Of a DNA stretch of 10,938 bases, positions 1 to 6,949 are shown one piece after another. The position numbers were made by a program, and so were the translations under genes. Each line of letters opens with the position of its first letter. Position 1 is the first letter of the stretch. This DNA is from Paraglomus occultum (taxonomy: Eukaryota > Glomeromycota > Glomeromycetes > Paraglomerales > Paraglomeraceae). The notes under the pieces are model-generated. The model made no database searches and was not told where the DNA came from. It saw only the letters and a program-made list of their open reading frames with translations. The stretch is taken from the NCBI GenBank assembly GCA_910592205.1, contig CAJVPJ010001274.1, forward strand, positions 1 through 10,938, in the 5' to 3' direction.

Positions 1-2
1 AT

Positions 3-107
3 CTTCATCACACTCACAGCTCAACCTGGCTTCCACATCAGGAGTATTGAAATATGAATGACTATGTAGATCTTGCTGAAAGTGACTCTGATGATGATAA
101 ATTGTAA
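3..107 (+). pseudogene. 3' end of an unidentified gene, acidic C-terminal tail, one in-frame stop
   Basis: One frame reads from the left edge to a TAA at 105-107 with a single TGA at about 48-50. After the TGA an ATG at 54-56 opens a 17-codon stretch ending in the acidic run AESDSDDDKL. Upstream of the TGA the same frame reads SSTWLPHQEY. A poly(A) signal AATAAA lies at 136-141, 29 nt past the stop. This is what the last exon of a gene entering from the left would look like, either broken by the TGA or spliced differently. No family is recognised. The segment is short, so the call rests on the acidic tail and the nearby poly(A) signal. Confidence 0.25.
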
Positions 108-339
108 AACTTTTATAAAGAAGATGTTTACATGTAATAAACTGCTAAAAATGATATCAGAATAAATCCCGATGATAAGGCAATAAGCCAGTAATTTTAG
201 TTTTATTTTAGCTAATTTTTTGTAAAAGTTTTACTATGAGCAATGTGTGTATCAAACTTTTTGCTCCGCCCCATACAGTATATTATTTGGACGCAAGCAC
301 ATACTAATACTAGAAGTGCAATGTGCGACAATAAATAAT
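108..339. other. AT-rich intergenic stretch with a 12-bp inverted repeat
   Basis: No reading frame of note. Arms GTAAAACTTTTA at 104-115 and TAAAAGTTTTAC at 223-234 are perfect reverse complements 107 nt apart. In sequence this AT-rich that could be chance. Confidence 0.3.
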
Positions 340-543
340 CTATTTATTATAATAAATATTAAAAATAATAGGCACCCCGCGCTCTCCGACTAGTACCTCA
401 GCCAAAAAGTCCCAGATAATGTTTATAGGTAATTTTAATAACTGTAATAGTGATGAATTAGTTCCAAACGTACCGTGAACTACTGGTTCATAGGGGTAAT
501 TGTATAGCAAGCATCGCCATTCTAAAAATATAATCTCAGTCAT
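340..543 (-). CDS. small hypothetical protein, 67 aa
   Basis: The first ATG of this frame is at 543-541 and gives 67 residues beginning MTEIIFLEWRCLLYN and ending IIFNIYYNK. It contains an aromatic N-terminal part, the motif YEPVVHGTFGTNSSLL and a hydrophobic middle (LLQLLKLPINIIWDFLAEVLVG). No family, signal peptide or clear membrane segment is recognised. It follows the gene at 885-569 on the same strand with about 25 nt between that gene's out-of-frame stop (571-569) and this ATG. Such spacing is tighter than expected for host fungal genes and is typical of compact viral or mobile DNA. It may be a real small gene, the remnant of a longer one, or chance. Confidence 0.35.
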   Translation of the reverse strand: MTEIIFLEWRCLLYNYPYEPVVHGTFGTNSSLLQLLKLPINIIWDFLAEVLVGERGVPIIFNIYYNK

Positions 544-568
544 GAAAGATGTTATAGACAATATTTAC

Positions 569-885
569 TCAGCCACAAGAATTGTATCTCATAAGGATAA
601 CTATAAGCAGTTCAACTAGACCTACAAATAGTAGCAGGCTCTTCGCAGTTTTCATCCACGCGTGGTGACTTTCAAGAAAATCCTGAATAGTAACTTTACG
701 GAGCAGTTGTTCTTTTTTTCTTCGGCATCACGGAGCAGTTGTTCTTTTTCTTCTTTGTTTTTACAGAGCAGTAATAGGTTTGGGTGCACTTTAGAGTATC
801 GATTGCTGGGTTTAAAATAGTGTTCCCAACAGTATTTGTTGGAATTAGAAACTTCGTTGTCGCAGTCGGGGGCTAAACAAGACAT
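569..885 (-). pseudogene. frameshifted small gene with a C-x4-C-x12-C-x2-H zinc-binding N-terminus and a C-terminal membrane segment
   Basis: The ATG at 885-883 opens a 77-codon frame ending at 652. Its first 25 residues hold Cys3, Cys8, Cys21 and His24 in a C-x4-C-x12-C-x2-H arrangement (MSCLAPDC, then YCWEH), typical of small zinc-binding modules. A charged, probably coiled-coil part follows (KNKEEKEQLLRDAEEKK). That part is encoded by a 32-nt tandem repeat. The downstream copy has two extra A residues on the coding strand, so the reading slips into another frame and ends in an unconvincing tail. The frame that would follow without the two bases stays open to a TGA at 571-569 and encodes a hydrophobic run (SLLLFVGLVELLIVILMRY) like a membrane anchor. 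The ancestral protein therefore probably had about 105 residues. Function unknown. Confidence 0.5.
698..771. repeat. 32-nt tandem repeat inside the 885-569 gene
   Basis: ACGGAGCAGTTGTTCTTTTT occurs at 698-717 and again at 730-749. A shorter third copy (ACAGAGCAG) starts at 763. The T run following GTTC is 7 long in the first copy and 5 in the second. This two-base difference causes the reading-frame change in the minus-strand gene. Confidence 0.8.
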
Positions 886-1012
886 GGTGAACAGCAAATA
901 GATACGCTGAAGGTAAGTAAGTACATTTATAAAGCGCTGCACCAACCCCATGCATGAACATTAAATCCAGACAATTCGCTGGCGAGCAATAATAATATGG
1001 GTTAGTAAACGT

Positions 1013-1115
1013 AAACATTAAATTATAATAATTAACTGTTTACTGATACGTTGCTATTGCAGAACCAGGAGTAAACGTAAATAATAATAACAATTTACTA
1101 ATGCGCAATTTACTA
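1013..1115. promoter_or_regulatory. clustered TTTACTA-type motifs in the divergent region 886-1246
   Basis: TTTACTA occurs at 1094-1100 and 1109-1115, TTTACTG at 1039-1045 and the reverse form TAGTAAA at 1013-1019. AGTAAACGTAAA occurs twice, near 1015 and 1070, and TACG often follows. The region separates the minus gene starting at 885 from the plus gene starting near 1247, so the motifs could be shared promoter elements. A similar pair of TTTACTA motifs lies between 3912 and 4129. Confidence 0.4.
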
Positions 1116-1172
1116 ATACGTTACCTATTAATCAGCTGCTGACGAGTCTGAGGGCCAGTAAACATAATATAT

Positions 1173-1180
1173 TATATAAA
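1173..1180 (+). promoter_or_regulatory. TATA box
   Basis: TATATAAA lies 66 nt before the ATG at 1247 and only 3 nt before the ATG at 1184. If it drives transcription, the 1184 ATG would lie upstream of the RNA start, which argues for the 1247 start. Confidence 0.4.
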
Positions 1181-1246
1181 ATAATGATTGTTACAGTCTT
1201 AACCAAATCAATCAGTGCAGTCATTAATAATTTGGCCAACGCGGAC

Positions 1247-1450
1247 ATGTCGGATGAATTGCTTCTAACATTATTGCAATTTATGGTTAGTGAACCCTTT
1301 AGGCAAAAACTACGTAAACTTGCATTTAGGCTTCTTCAACTCGTAAGCGCGCTAGCAAATTTTTGTGGAATTGTCATTTTAATCTGGAGCGCATTACTCC
1401 CTCCATCTAAGGCGTTTGCTATTAGATCTATGGATAAAGATTTTTGTTAA
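1247..1450 (+). CDS. small hypothetical membrane protein, 67 aa
   Basis: The frame is open from an ATG at 1184 (88 residues). I prefer the second ATG at 1247 because the TATA box ends at 1180. From there the protein begins MSDELLLTLLQFMVSEPF and has a basic helix (RQKLRKLAFRLL). One strongly hydrophobic segment follows (about residues 31-50, ALANFCGIVILIWSALL), then a short C-terminus ending KDFC. This suggests a single-pass or tail-anchored membrane protein. No family is recognised. It stands back to back with the zinc-module gene at 885-569, across a 360-bp region with repeated TTTACTA motifs. It could be a small gene of the same decayed element. Confidence 0.4.
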   Translation: MSDELLLTLLQFMVSEPFRQKLRKLAFRLLQLVSALANFCGIVILIWSALLPPSKAFAIRSMDKDFC

Positions 1451-1668
1451 TTTATGGTCCGAAAAGTCCTGTCGGTGCAACGGTTATTGATAATAACCAT
1501 CATTTTAACGATATTCGGTTTCAATGTTTTAGTACAAATCAAATTTTGTGTTGTATTGAGATTATAATTAGGCAAATGGTTAAATTAAGAAATTTTTTTC
1601 AAGCAATTATTTTTTGACAGAACAATGAACTTTTTCTAATGGAATACAATGCAATCTCACATAATGCA

Positions 1669-1700
1669 GATAAAAAATTTTCGGCGTTCCCTGAGGAATA
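1669..1700. repeat. third, direct copy of the hairpin arm
   Basis: Matches 1811-1841 over 31 nt with one substitution (a C instead of T at 1690). Core AAAAAATTTTCGGCGTT. It lies about 140 nt before the inverted pair. Confidence 0.85.
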
Positions 1701-1807
1701 GTACGAGTACAATACAAAATGTAACCATTCGGAATAACTTGGCTCCGAATGAAGTACTATGTACAATAGTCAAAAACAGGGGTACATAATAATAAATAAG
1801 ACATATG

Positions 1808-1893
1808 TGCATAAAAAATTTTCGGCGTTTCCTGAGGAATAATTTTTTGTGTATGCGGAATGTACTCAGGAAACGCCGAAAATTTTTTATGCA
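1808..1893. repeat. perfect 29-bp inverted repeat, 28-nt loop
   Basis: The left arm 1808-1836 and right arm 1865-1893 are exact reverse complements. The left arm reads through AAAAAATTTTCGGCGTTTCC and the right arm through GGAAACGCCGAAAATTTTTT. The arms would form a strong stem or a cruciform. They are not explained by any coding frame: overlapping frames on both strands are by-products of the symmetry. Possible roles are the terminal repeats of a very short insertion, a replication or enhancer repeat of a mobile or viral element, or a structured RNA. A weaker similar string (CCGAAAAATTTTTTTAA) occurs near 2226. Confidence 0.85.
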
Positions 1894-2034
1894 AGTTATT
1901 CCATGTAAGAATGTTCCAAATCTATTCCACTTCTCATCGGGGCCAAGTAAGAATGTACAAATCCAGCCCCAGTCCAAATTCTGTATGCAGAGTTAAAATA
2001 TGTAATGAATGGATTGTTTTAGCTTTAAGCAGTA

Positions 2035-2278
2035 TTAAACAATATTTCACTATAGCAACCCAAATGAGATGGTGCATATATTTTTTTATTCGGGATAAGC
2101 TCCTTTTATTCACTGAGAAAAACGTGCAGATAAAAAAATGACACAAATTTGGAAAATGGGGGTATCTCGCATCAATTCATATAAAAATTTAACTATTAAA
2201 ATAATTCAACAATGCTGTATAAGCTCCGAAAAATTTTTTTAACTTAATAATAAATTTAAACAATATTTCACTATAGCA
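2035..2278. repeat. 23-nt direct repeat, copies at 2035-2057 and 2256-2278
   Basis: Both copies share the core AACAATATTTCACTATAGCA exactly and are 221 nt apart. ACAATATTTCA recurs a third time right after the second copy, near 2277. The second copy falls inside the 3' part of the minus frame at 2744-2189, so that part of the frame may be repeat-derived and not original coding sequence. Confidence 0.8.
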
Positions 2279-2744
2279 CAATATTTCATTTGCAAATTTA
2301 CACGTAAAGAAATATACCCGGACATTTTTAGCAATATCCCTATCAAGATGTTCAACAATGAGCACGAAGGTGTCCCTCGTTGTACGACGTAAGGTAACTG
2401 CCTGAAATACAGGAAACAAAAAAGAAATAACAATTATAATTCCAAAAAAAACTCTGAAAATTTGGAATAGCTTTAAAGTTTTTTTCCATTGTTGTCGAAA
2501 TACTGCTGGCTGCTCGCGGTTTAGCTGCTCCGGGTCTGGCTCGAGGTCTGGCTGCTTAAATAGACTGTCGAATGTACGCACAAATTCTTTGCACGAAACG
2601 TTTTCGAAAATTTCCGCAAGCGCCTTACATAATAAAGCAGCGTTCGTTGGCGCGTTATCATCAATACTTCTTGAGCGTGGCGGCGTCTCCTGGATATGAC
2701 CGGAAGCTGCTTCTGTTGTTGGTTGATAGATTATGGTTGGACAT
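2189..2744 (-). pseudogene. unidentified protein-coding remnant with a possible intron and a missing in-frame start
   Basis: One minus frame is open from about 2740 to a stop at 2191-2189 and looks coding down to about 2300. It contains proline- and acid-rich parts (KQPDLEPDPEQLNREQP), then QQWKKTLKLFQ, a hydrophobic stretch, then AVTLRRTTRDTFVLIVEHL and DRDIAKNVRVYF. The frame has no ATG; the only nearby ATG (2744-2742) is in another frame that stops near 2660, so a frameshift or a lost exon is likely. The hydrophobic stretch at about 2455-2400 has a long pyrimidine tract ending TTTCAG, so it may be the 3' part of an intron and not a membrane segment. The last 30 residues overlap the 23-nt repeat. 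No family is recognised. Confidence 0.4.
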
Positions 2745-2799
2745 TACAACAAAAAACTTATTGTGTTGAAAAATAGCGCCTTATTATTACAAACTCTGG

Positions 2800-3328
2800 A
2801 TGACAAAAAAATTCATGGAATGTGATCCAGAAAGTCTCATAAAGGACTTTATGTAGACTATGAGAAGTTTGCGCGGTTGTCGCCAAGAGAGAAAGCAGGC
2901 TTTGTATTTGTCTTATGGGTACTTACGCGTCGTAATGAAAAGTGTCGTAATAAGATTTATCTAATAAGCAGACATTTGGGACATACGGTGTCAACATAAT
3001 ATTTTTTACTGACGATAGACACGCATTTTCTTTTCCGGAAGATTTTGATTCACCAGCAGAAGTCAGTGAAAGGCAACAGTTTATTGCAATACAACCAATA
3101 TCACCGTATAACATGTTTACAATTAAACAGTGACTGCGCTTACACCTCAGAGAAAAAAAAAACTGAAACAGTTTGTCGACAATCTCGTCGCAATAGTGGT
3201 TTGAACGCGTTTATTTTATATGTTCTCCATACAAGCGAAAATTTTTGCTTATGGTTTAGGGCTGAAACTAAAGAGGAAACTATCACTTTGATAAAAATGG
3301 AAGACTCAAATAATACAATTTTATGAAA
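2800..3328 (+). pseudogene. multiply frameshifted relic of an unidentified protein gene
   Basis: Protein-like segments lie end to end on the plus strand in changing frames. They are: from ATG 2800 to TAG 2854-2856 (MTKKFMECDPESLIKDF); 2856 to about 2990 (YEKFARLSPREKAGFVFVLW, then TRRNEKCRNK); about 2960 to TGA 3131-3133 (HAFSFPEDFDSPAEVSERQQ, then FIAIQPISPYNMFTIK); 3142-3201 (PQRKKKLKQFVDNLVAIV); and 3201-3326 (NAFILYVLHTSENFCLWFR, then ETKEETITLIKMEDSNN). Each continues roughly where the previous one breaks. That fits one ancestral gene of about 170 residues with several indels and at least one stop. An A10 run at 3153-3162 is a likely slippage site. No domain is recognised, so the origin (viral, mobile or host) is open. 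Confidence 0.45.
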
Positions 3329-3540
3329 ACCAGCTCTTTCTTATAATACAAGACACTTGTTTTTTTGTTTATTAGTTTTATAGAATTCTCACTCCTCGTG
3401 ATTTATCTTAGTAAAACGCCTTCATACATAATAATAATTTGACTCGTCTCATACCGTTACTCTCAAGAGACATAATTTACGTATTATTTGTAAATATATG
3501 TGTACATATAATGATAATAAACTATTGCAAAAATCTATTA
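3329..3540. other. AT-rich spacer
   Basis: Nothing recognisable on either strand. It separates the 3' ends of two convergent reading frames, which end at 3328 (+) and 3541 (-). Confidence 0.4.
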
Positions 3541-3912
3541 CTATACTAACAGGTCAATTTCCGTATTGTTAGTTATTAATAATGTGTATTCAAAAAAGAC
3601 TGCAGCCTCATTCCATTTAGCTTCTAGTTTGTTTAAACGAACTTCATATCGTACGAGTAACCCAGGTATGATTTTTACTGTTTTCAGTTGGTTATTTTTA
3701 AACTCGTGTTTACAACAATTTTTGAGACAACAGAGATTAATGATTTTGATAAATCCAGGATAATAAAATAAGGGCGCAACATTATTGTTATCTTCTTTTT
3801 CAACTTCATCTTCTTTAGCTTTAATTTCTAAGCGTTCTTCTTCGTTCAGAAATTGTCGTAACGTAGACAGTGAGGTTAATTTTGCAAACGGATTGGCCCA
3901 TAAATAGGTCAT
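3541..3912 (-). CDS. hypothetical protein, 123 aa
   Basis: An intact ATG-to-stop frame. It starts MTYLWANPFAKLTSLSTLRQ, has an acidic, probably helical segment at about residues 23-45 (EEERLEIKAKEDEVEKED) and then a cysteine-rich part (INLCCLKNCCKHEF). It ends in a mixed hydrophobic part closing with TNNTEIDLLV. The CC-x3-CC-x-H cluster could bind metal or form disulfides, but I recognise no named domain. It is divergent from the broken frame at 4129-4455 across 216 bp holding two TTTACTA motifs. Of the unassigned frames in the left block it is the longest intact one that starts with an ATG. Confidence 0.45.
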   Translation of the reverse strand: MTYLWANPFAKLTSLSTLRQFLNEEERLEIKAKEDEVEKEDNNNVAPLFYYPGFIKIINLCCLKNCCKHEFKNNQLKTVKIIPGLLVRYEVRLNKLEAKWNEAAVFFEYTLLITNNTEIDLLV

Positions 3913-3932
3913 GGCGTGGGTACCATTGTTTA

Positions 3933-3962
3933 TTTACTAGTGTAATCAAAAATATTTTACTA
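3933..3962. promoter_or_regulatory. two TTTACTA motifs in the divergent region 3913-4128
   Basis: TTTACTA at 3933-3939 and 3956-3962, next to the start of the minus gene at 3912. The same 7-mer is clustered in the other divergent region of the left block (1094-1115), which suggests a shared element. Confidence 0.3.
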
Positions 3963-4128
3963 ACAAAGCCCATATTGTCACCTAAACGCACTTTTATCTA
4001 ATTTGACAATACAATATAACTATTATCTCACTAACAATTGGTAATTTGAACCGTTATTAACAACTGGTACAACGCAGTGACTAGAAGTATTTATTGTCCT
4101 TTATCAGCATTGGCTATAGTCTGTCGAA

Positions 4129-4455
4129 ATGGATTTCCAAGAACAAGAACAACTCTGAGAAAAACTTATCCAAGACTTGGTCATAACAATACAAGATAAA
4201 TATAACAAGACTTCACTTGACGTCTTTGATAAAGAATTTGAAGGTCTCCTTAGTAACCAATACGTAAATTTGCACGTTTTTAACAATTATGGATCTGTAA
4301 AAAAAATATTTTTTACCCTATTGGCGCTCCATCATCCGAACAAGGTTAAATATAACATCAACGTTTTTGATCAAGATAGACTGTGGTTTTATTTCTATAC
4401 AAGTAAAAAGGAAGGTTTTTTTTTGACCCAAAAAATAGAGAAAATTACCCATTAG
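4129..4455 (+). pseudogene. unidentified small gene broken by a premature TGA at codon 10
   Basis: The ATG at 4129 is followed by MDFQEQEQL and a TGA at 4156-4158. The same frame then stays open for 98 more codons to the stop at 4453-4455. The downstream part is clearly protein-like (KLIQDLVITIQDKYNKTSLD, VFDKEFEGLLSNQYVNLHVF, NVFDQDRLWFYFYTSKKEGF) with even polar and aromatic content. The charged start and the continuation with no frame change indicate a single nonsense mutation in a gene of about 108 codons. Stop-codon readthrough or use of the ATG at 4177 are alternatives. No family is recognised. It faces away from the intact gene at 3912-3541. Confidence 0.45.
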
Positions 4456-5453
4456 TATCGAATCGTAATTGGGTGATAAATAATGCTGCCAACTAAATTA
4501 TAAAAACTTGCATCAAAATTAGCTTGGCTTTATTTTCAGTAATATACGCGTTCTATATTATGTACAGTATATTACCTTAGATGATATCAATATTTATAAT
4601 TAGCACGCAGATGATTCTATTCTAATAAATGCATGGCATGTTTTCACTCACAAATTTCTTCTGATGTATGATGAAGATCTTTCAATGCCATCAGAATCTT
4701 TAAAACTTCTCAAACTGACTTTCCTTCATAAGGACTAATGTTTAGATTGAGATCTTGCATTGAGAAGATTTGATCCATAACTTTCATTCTGAAATTATAG
4801 AAATGCTGTCAGTATTAGTTAGTCACCCCAAAAATGATAAGCAGTATTATGTAGTATTAGTATGGATAACTTTACTTACAAATACCCGTGAGAAATATAG
4901 TATTTGTTTGTATTTTGCTCTACTATCAAAGGAGAAGGGAAACAAAGCAGAAAATAATTTTGATGAAAGAAAGGATTCCATCACTCAACATATTTATATT
5001 TAGGGAATAAATGTAATCTAATATCCTTAATCCTAATAACCAAATACAATGTAGGATTAAAAAAGTGAATTATTGTTTACAATAAATAAAAATACATACT
5101 AATACCAATAACTTGAAAACTGAACACTTTGATTTGTGATGCAATTTCAACAGATAGATCAAGATGCTTGAGTAAGATGGCAGTTAAATTAATGATGTCT
5201 GTATGCAGGAATTTTTTTGTATCATCCATACTAATACAATGCTGTTTTGTATTTTGATGATAATGAATGTGGACCCATATTAAACAAGGCAAATGCACTG
5301 AAAGAAAATAATTTGCATCAGGTTTAATTCATTATCATGAGCAACAGATACACAGGTAATAGCAATATGATGCAGAGGCTGAGCAAGATAAGGCAACTTG
5401 CTGAAGGAGCAATGTAAATGGACAGGGTTGTTGGTGATCTCAGCAGCCCCAAA
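4452..5453 (-). pseudogene. unidentified spliced gene, five phase-matched exons, one in-frame TGA, no start exon
   Basis: Five minus-strand exons join in compatible phases: 5453-5354, 5297-5106, 5032-4990, 4788-4652 and 4492-4452 (513 nt). Acceptors read CATAG, TTTCTTTCAG, GGTTATTAG, ATAATTTCAG and AATTTAG; donors read GTGTAT, GTATTA, GTTGAG and GTGAGT. Coding text includes SKLPYLAQPLHHIAIT, LTAILLKHLDLSVEIASQIK, MDQIFSMQDLNLNISPYEGK and EVLKILMALKDLHH, all suggesting helical repeats. A TGA at 4712-4710 interrupts the fourth exon; TTTGAG could be a mutated TTCGAG. No ATG exon fits before the ARMC7 stop, so the 5' end appears lost. An alternative donor GTAAGT at 4879 would define a different exon from the ATG at 4981. 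The family is not recognised and the exact model is tentative. Confidence 0.35.
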
Positions 5454-5572
5454 CTATGCTTAAATCAAGTAAACAGAATGTTGGATAATATTAATATAGC
5501 AAAAAAACAAATAATAATAATGGTGGAATTACTACTACTACATGCTAATACTAATACTATTTTAAAATCAGT

Positions 5573-6477
5573 CTATTTATTTTGATAGTAATCATTATAT
5601 AGTATTTGAGCAAGATTCCTAACTTTCACATCACTGTGCTTAACAAGGTTTTTCATAGTTTTACCAATTTCTTTGGTGCATACAACTATCAAATAATAAT
5701 GTTATGCAATGTTAATATTGTTAGAATCTCATTCCAAATCTAAAATCATGATGTGTATAACTAGATTGCATCAAAATACCCACTCTGTTTATTCTCAGGA
5801 GTAATTAAAAATATTAGCGTAGTGATTCCAGACAACAATGTATTCTCATTTTTAGAAGTTAAAGAATGTTCAATAATCAATTCTACGCCATCATTGTCTA
5901 TAATATGATCTCTTGTCTTCGGATCTAGTGAGCATATAAAAAAGTACCAAAAAAATCAGTTTGTTTTTTTTGCATGAACTTACCCATTCAATCTGGACAC
6001 CTCTACATACCACATGCAAAATTACATAAACCACCAATGCCAAACTCTTTTATCTTCTCATCATCTTCAGTAAGAGCGTCAAGAAACAAGTCAACAATAT
6101 TCAGATCATGTAACCACTGATAGTTTATGGGATCATAAGCAAAATTCGCTAAATTTGCTAACGTTTGATGTTTTGCTTCTTTTTGAATAAATTATTGAGA
6201 ATAAAATAAAATGTTAACAAAACAAAAAATTCATTTGCGAAGAGCTTTTACCACTGATCAAAATCACAATAAACTACTTGCCTATATCTGTTGTATCTTC
6301 ATATTCAGCCAACAATTTTTGCAAATACTCTAGCCTATTATTATTAGTAATCAAAGTCAATAAGAAAAAGCAAAAACTAAATCTGTTGAATAATAGCTGC
6401 CTATCCAACCATACAAACCTTGATGTACCGTATTTCCCTACCCGCTTTTTCAGTTGGGCGTGTGTCGAAAATGACAT
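5573..6477 (-). CDS. ARMC7: ARMC7-like armadillo-repeat protein, five exons
   Basis: Spliced exons 6477-6419, 6334-6282, 6178-6011, 5924-5784 and 5685-5573 give 177 residues (human ARMC7 has 198). Family signatures appear in order: [15 protein letters not shown] across the first junction, [41 protein letters not shown], the [10 protein letters not shown] helix, [15 protein letters not shown], and [16 protein letters not shown] at the C-terminus. Introns are 84, 103, 86 and 98 nt. The first is AG|GTTTGT to AATAG, the second is a GC-AG intron (ATAG|GCAAGT), and the third has GTATGT. The fourth uses GTGGGT and is the least certain. The start [12 protein letters not shown] was preferred over an upstream in-frame ATG at 6537 because it matches the short family N-terminus. 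The family is an armadillo scaffold of poorly characterised function. It is divergent from MGR2. Confidence 0.92.
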
Positions 6478-6949
6478 TGATGAGTTTCGGATATCTCCTG
6501 GAATACGGGGGCCATTTGATTGTACGACATGTATCAAGTGACCTTAGGCGGAACTAGGTTCGGGTAAACCATCAGCATAAATCCTTGCTACCGTTTGCGT
6601 TTTTCTGCGCTAGATCTTGATCTATGAGTCGATGAAATCGTCAGCGGGGAGATGTCTCGTTTATCTTTAAGCCATGATTAATGAAATGTTGATCGCTCAC
6701 CTTGATGACAATGAGCAATGATAATTGATGTGTGCAAATTACACTGCGTGCGAGTCACACTTATATTCTTGTATAACGGTATTGGACCGTTGTGTAACGT
6801 TCTCTATAAAAAGAATTTTGCCATCTGAGGTTTCGCCCAGCTCGAGCAGATTTCATTTGCTTCTTTCAAGGTTCACACAATCACAACAGATTGGTGCTCT
6901 CCAGAGTTGTATAAACATCTCATCTATTTTCAAAAGATTCTTTTTCTAA
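6478..6949. promoter_or_regulatory. bidirectional promoter region between ARMC7 and MGR2
   Basis: This 472-bp region lies between two divergent ATGs. A TATA box (TATAAAA, 6805-6811) sits 139 nt before the MGR2 ATG, and no ATG occurs between it and that start. No clear TATA box was seen for ARMC7. A 74-codon frame at 6725-6949 spans the TATA box and has no protein character, so it is not annotated. Confidence 0.6.

Noticed and set aside
1657-2146. Overlapping open frames on both strands (1657-1977 minus, 1805-1996 plus, 1860-2141 plus, 1934-2146 minus)
   Set aside because: They arise from the inverted repeat, which lets both strands read the same FRRFL/RRKFF-like text; composition is repetitive and not protein-like.
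3045-3326. A single 93-codon plus-strand gene at 3045-3326
   Set aside because: Its first half is out of frame with the better protein-like segment at 2960-3133; only the second half (from about 3201) looks coding, so it was folded into the relic.
4770-5003. Plus-strand open frame of 77 codons
   Set aside because: It has no ATG start and lies opposite splice-flanked minus exon candidates.
5338-5585. Plus-strand frame with one stop (MSNRYTGNSNMMQRLSKIRQ onward)
   Set aside because: It is antisense to minus exon candidates with good splice signals and to the end of ARMC7; it is probably a mirror frame, though it is tolerably protein-like.
6278-6541. Plus-strand 87-codon frame
   Set aside because: Antisense to ARMC7 exons 1 and 2, which are identified by homology.
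6556-6570. GGTTCGGGTAAACC as a tRNA T-arm
   Set aside because: No matching acceptor, D or anticodon arms could be found around it.
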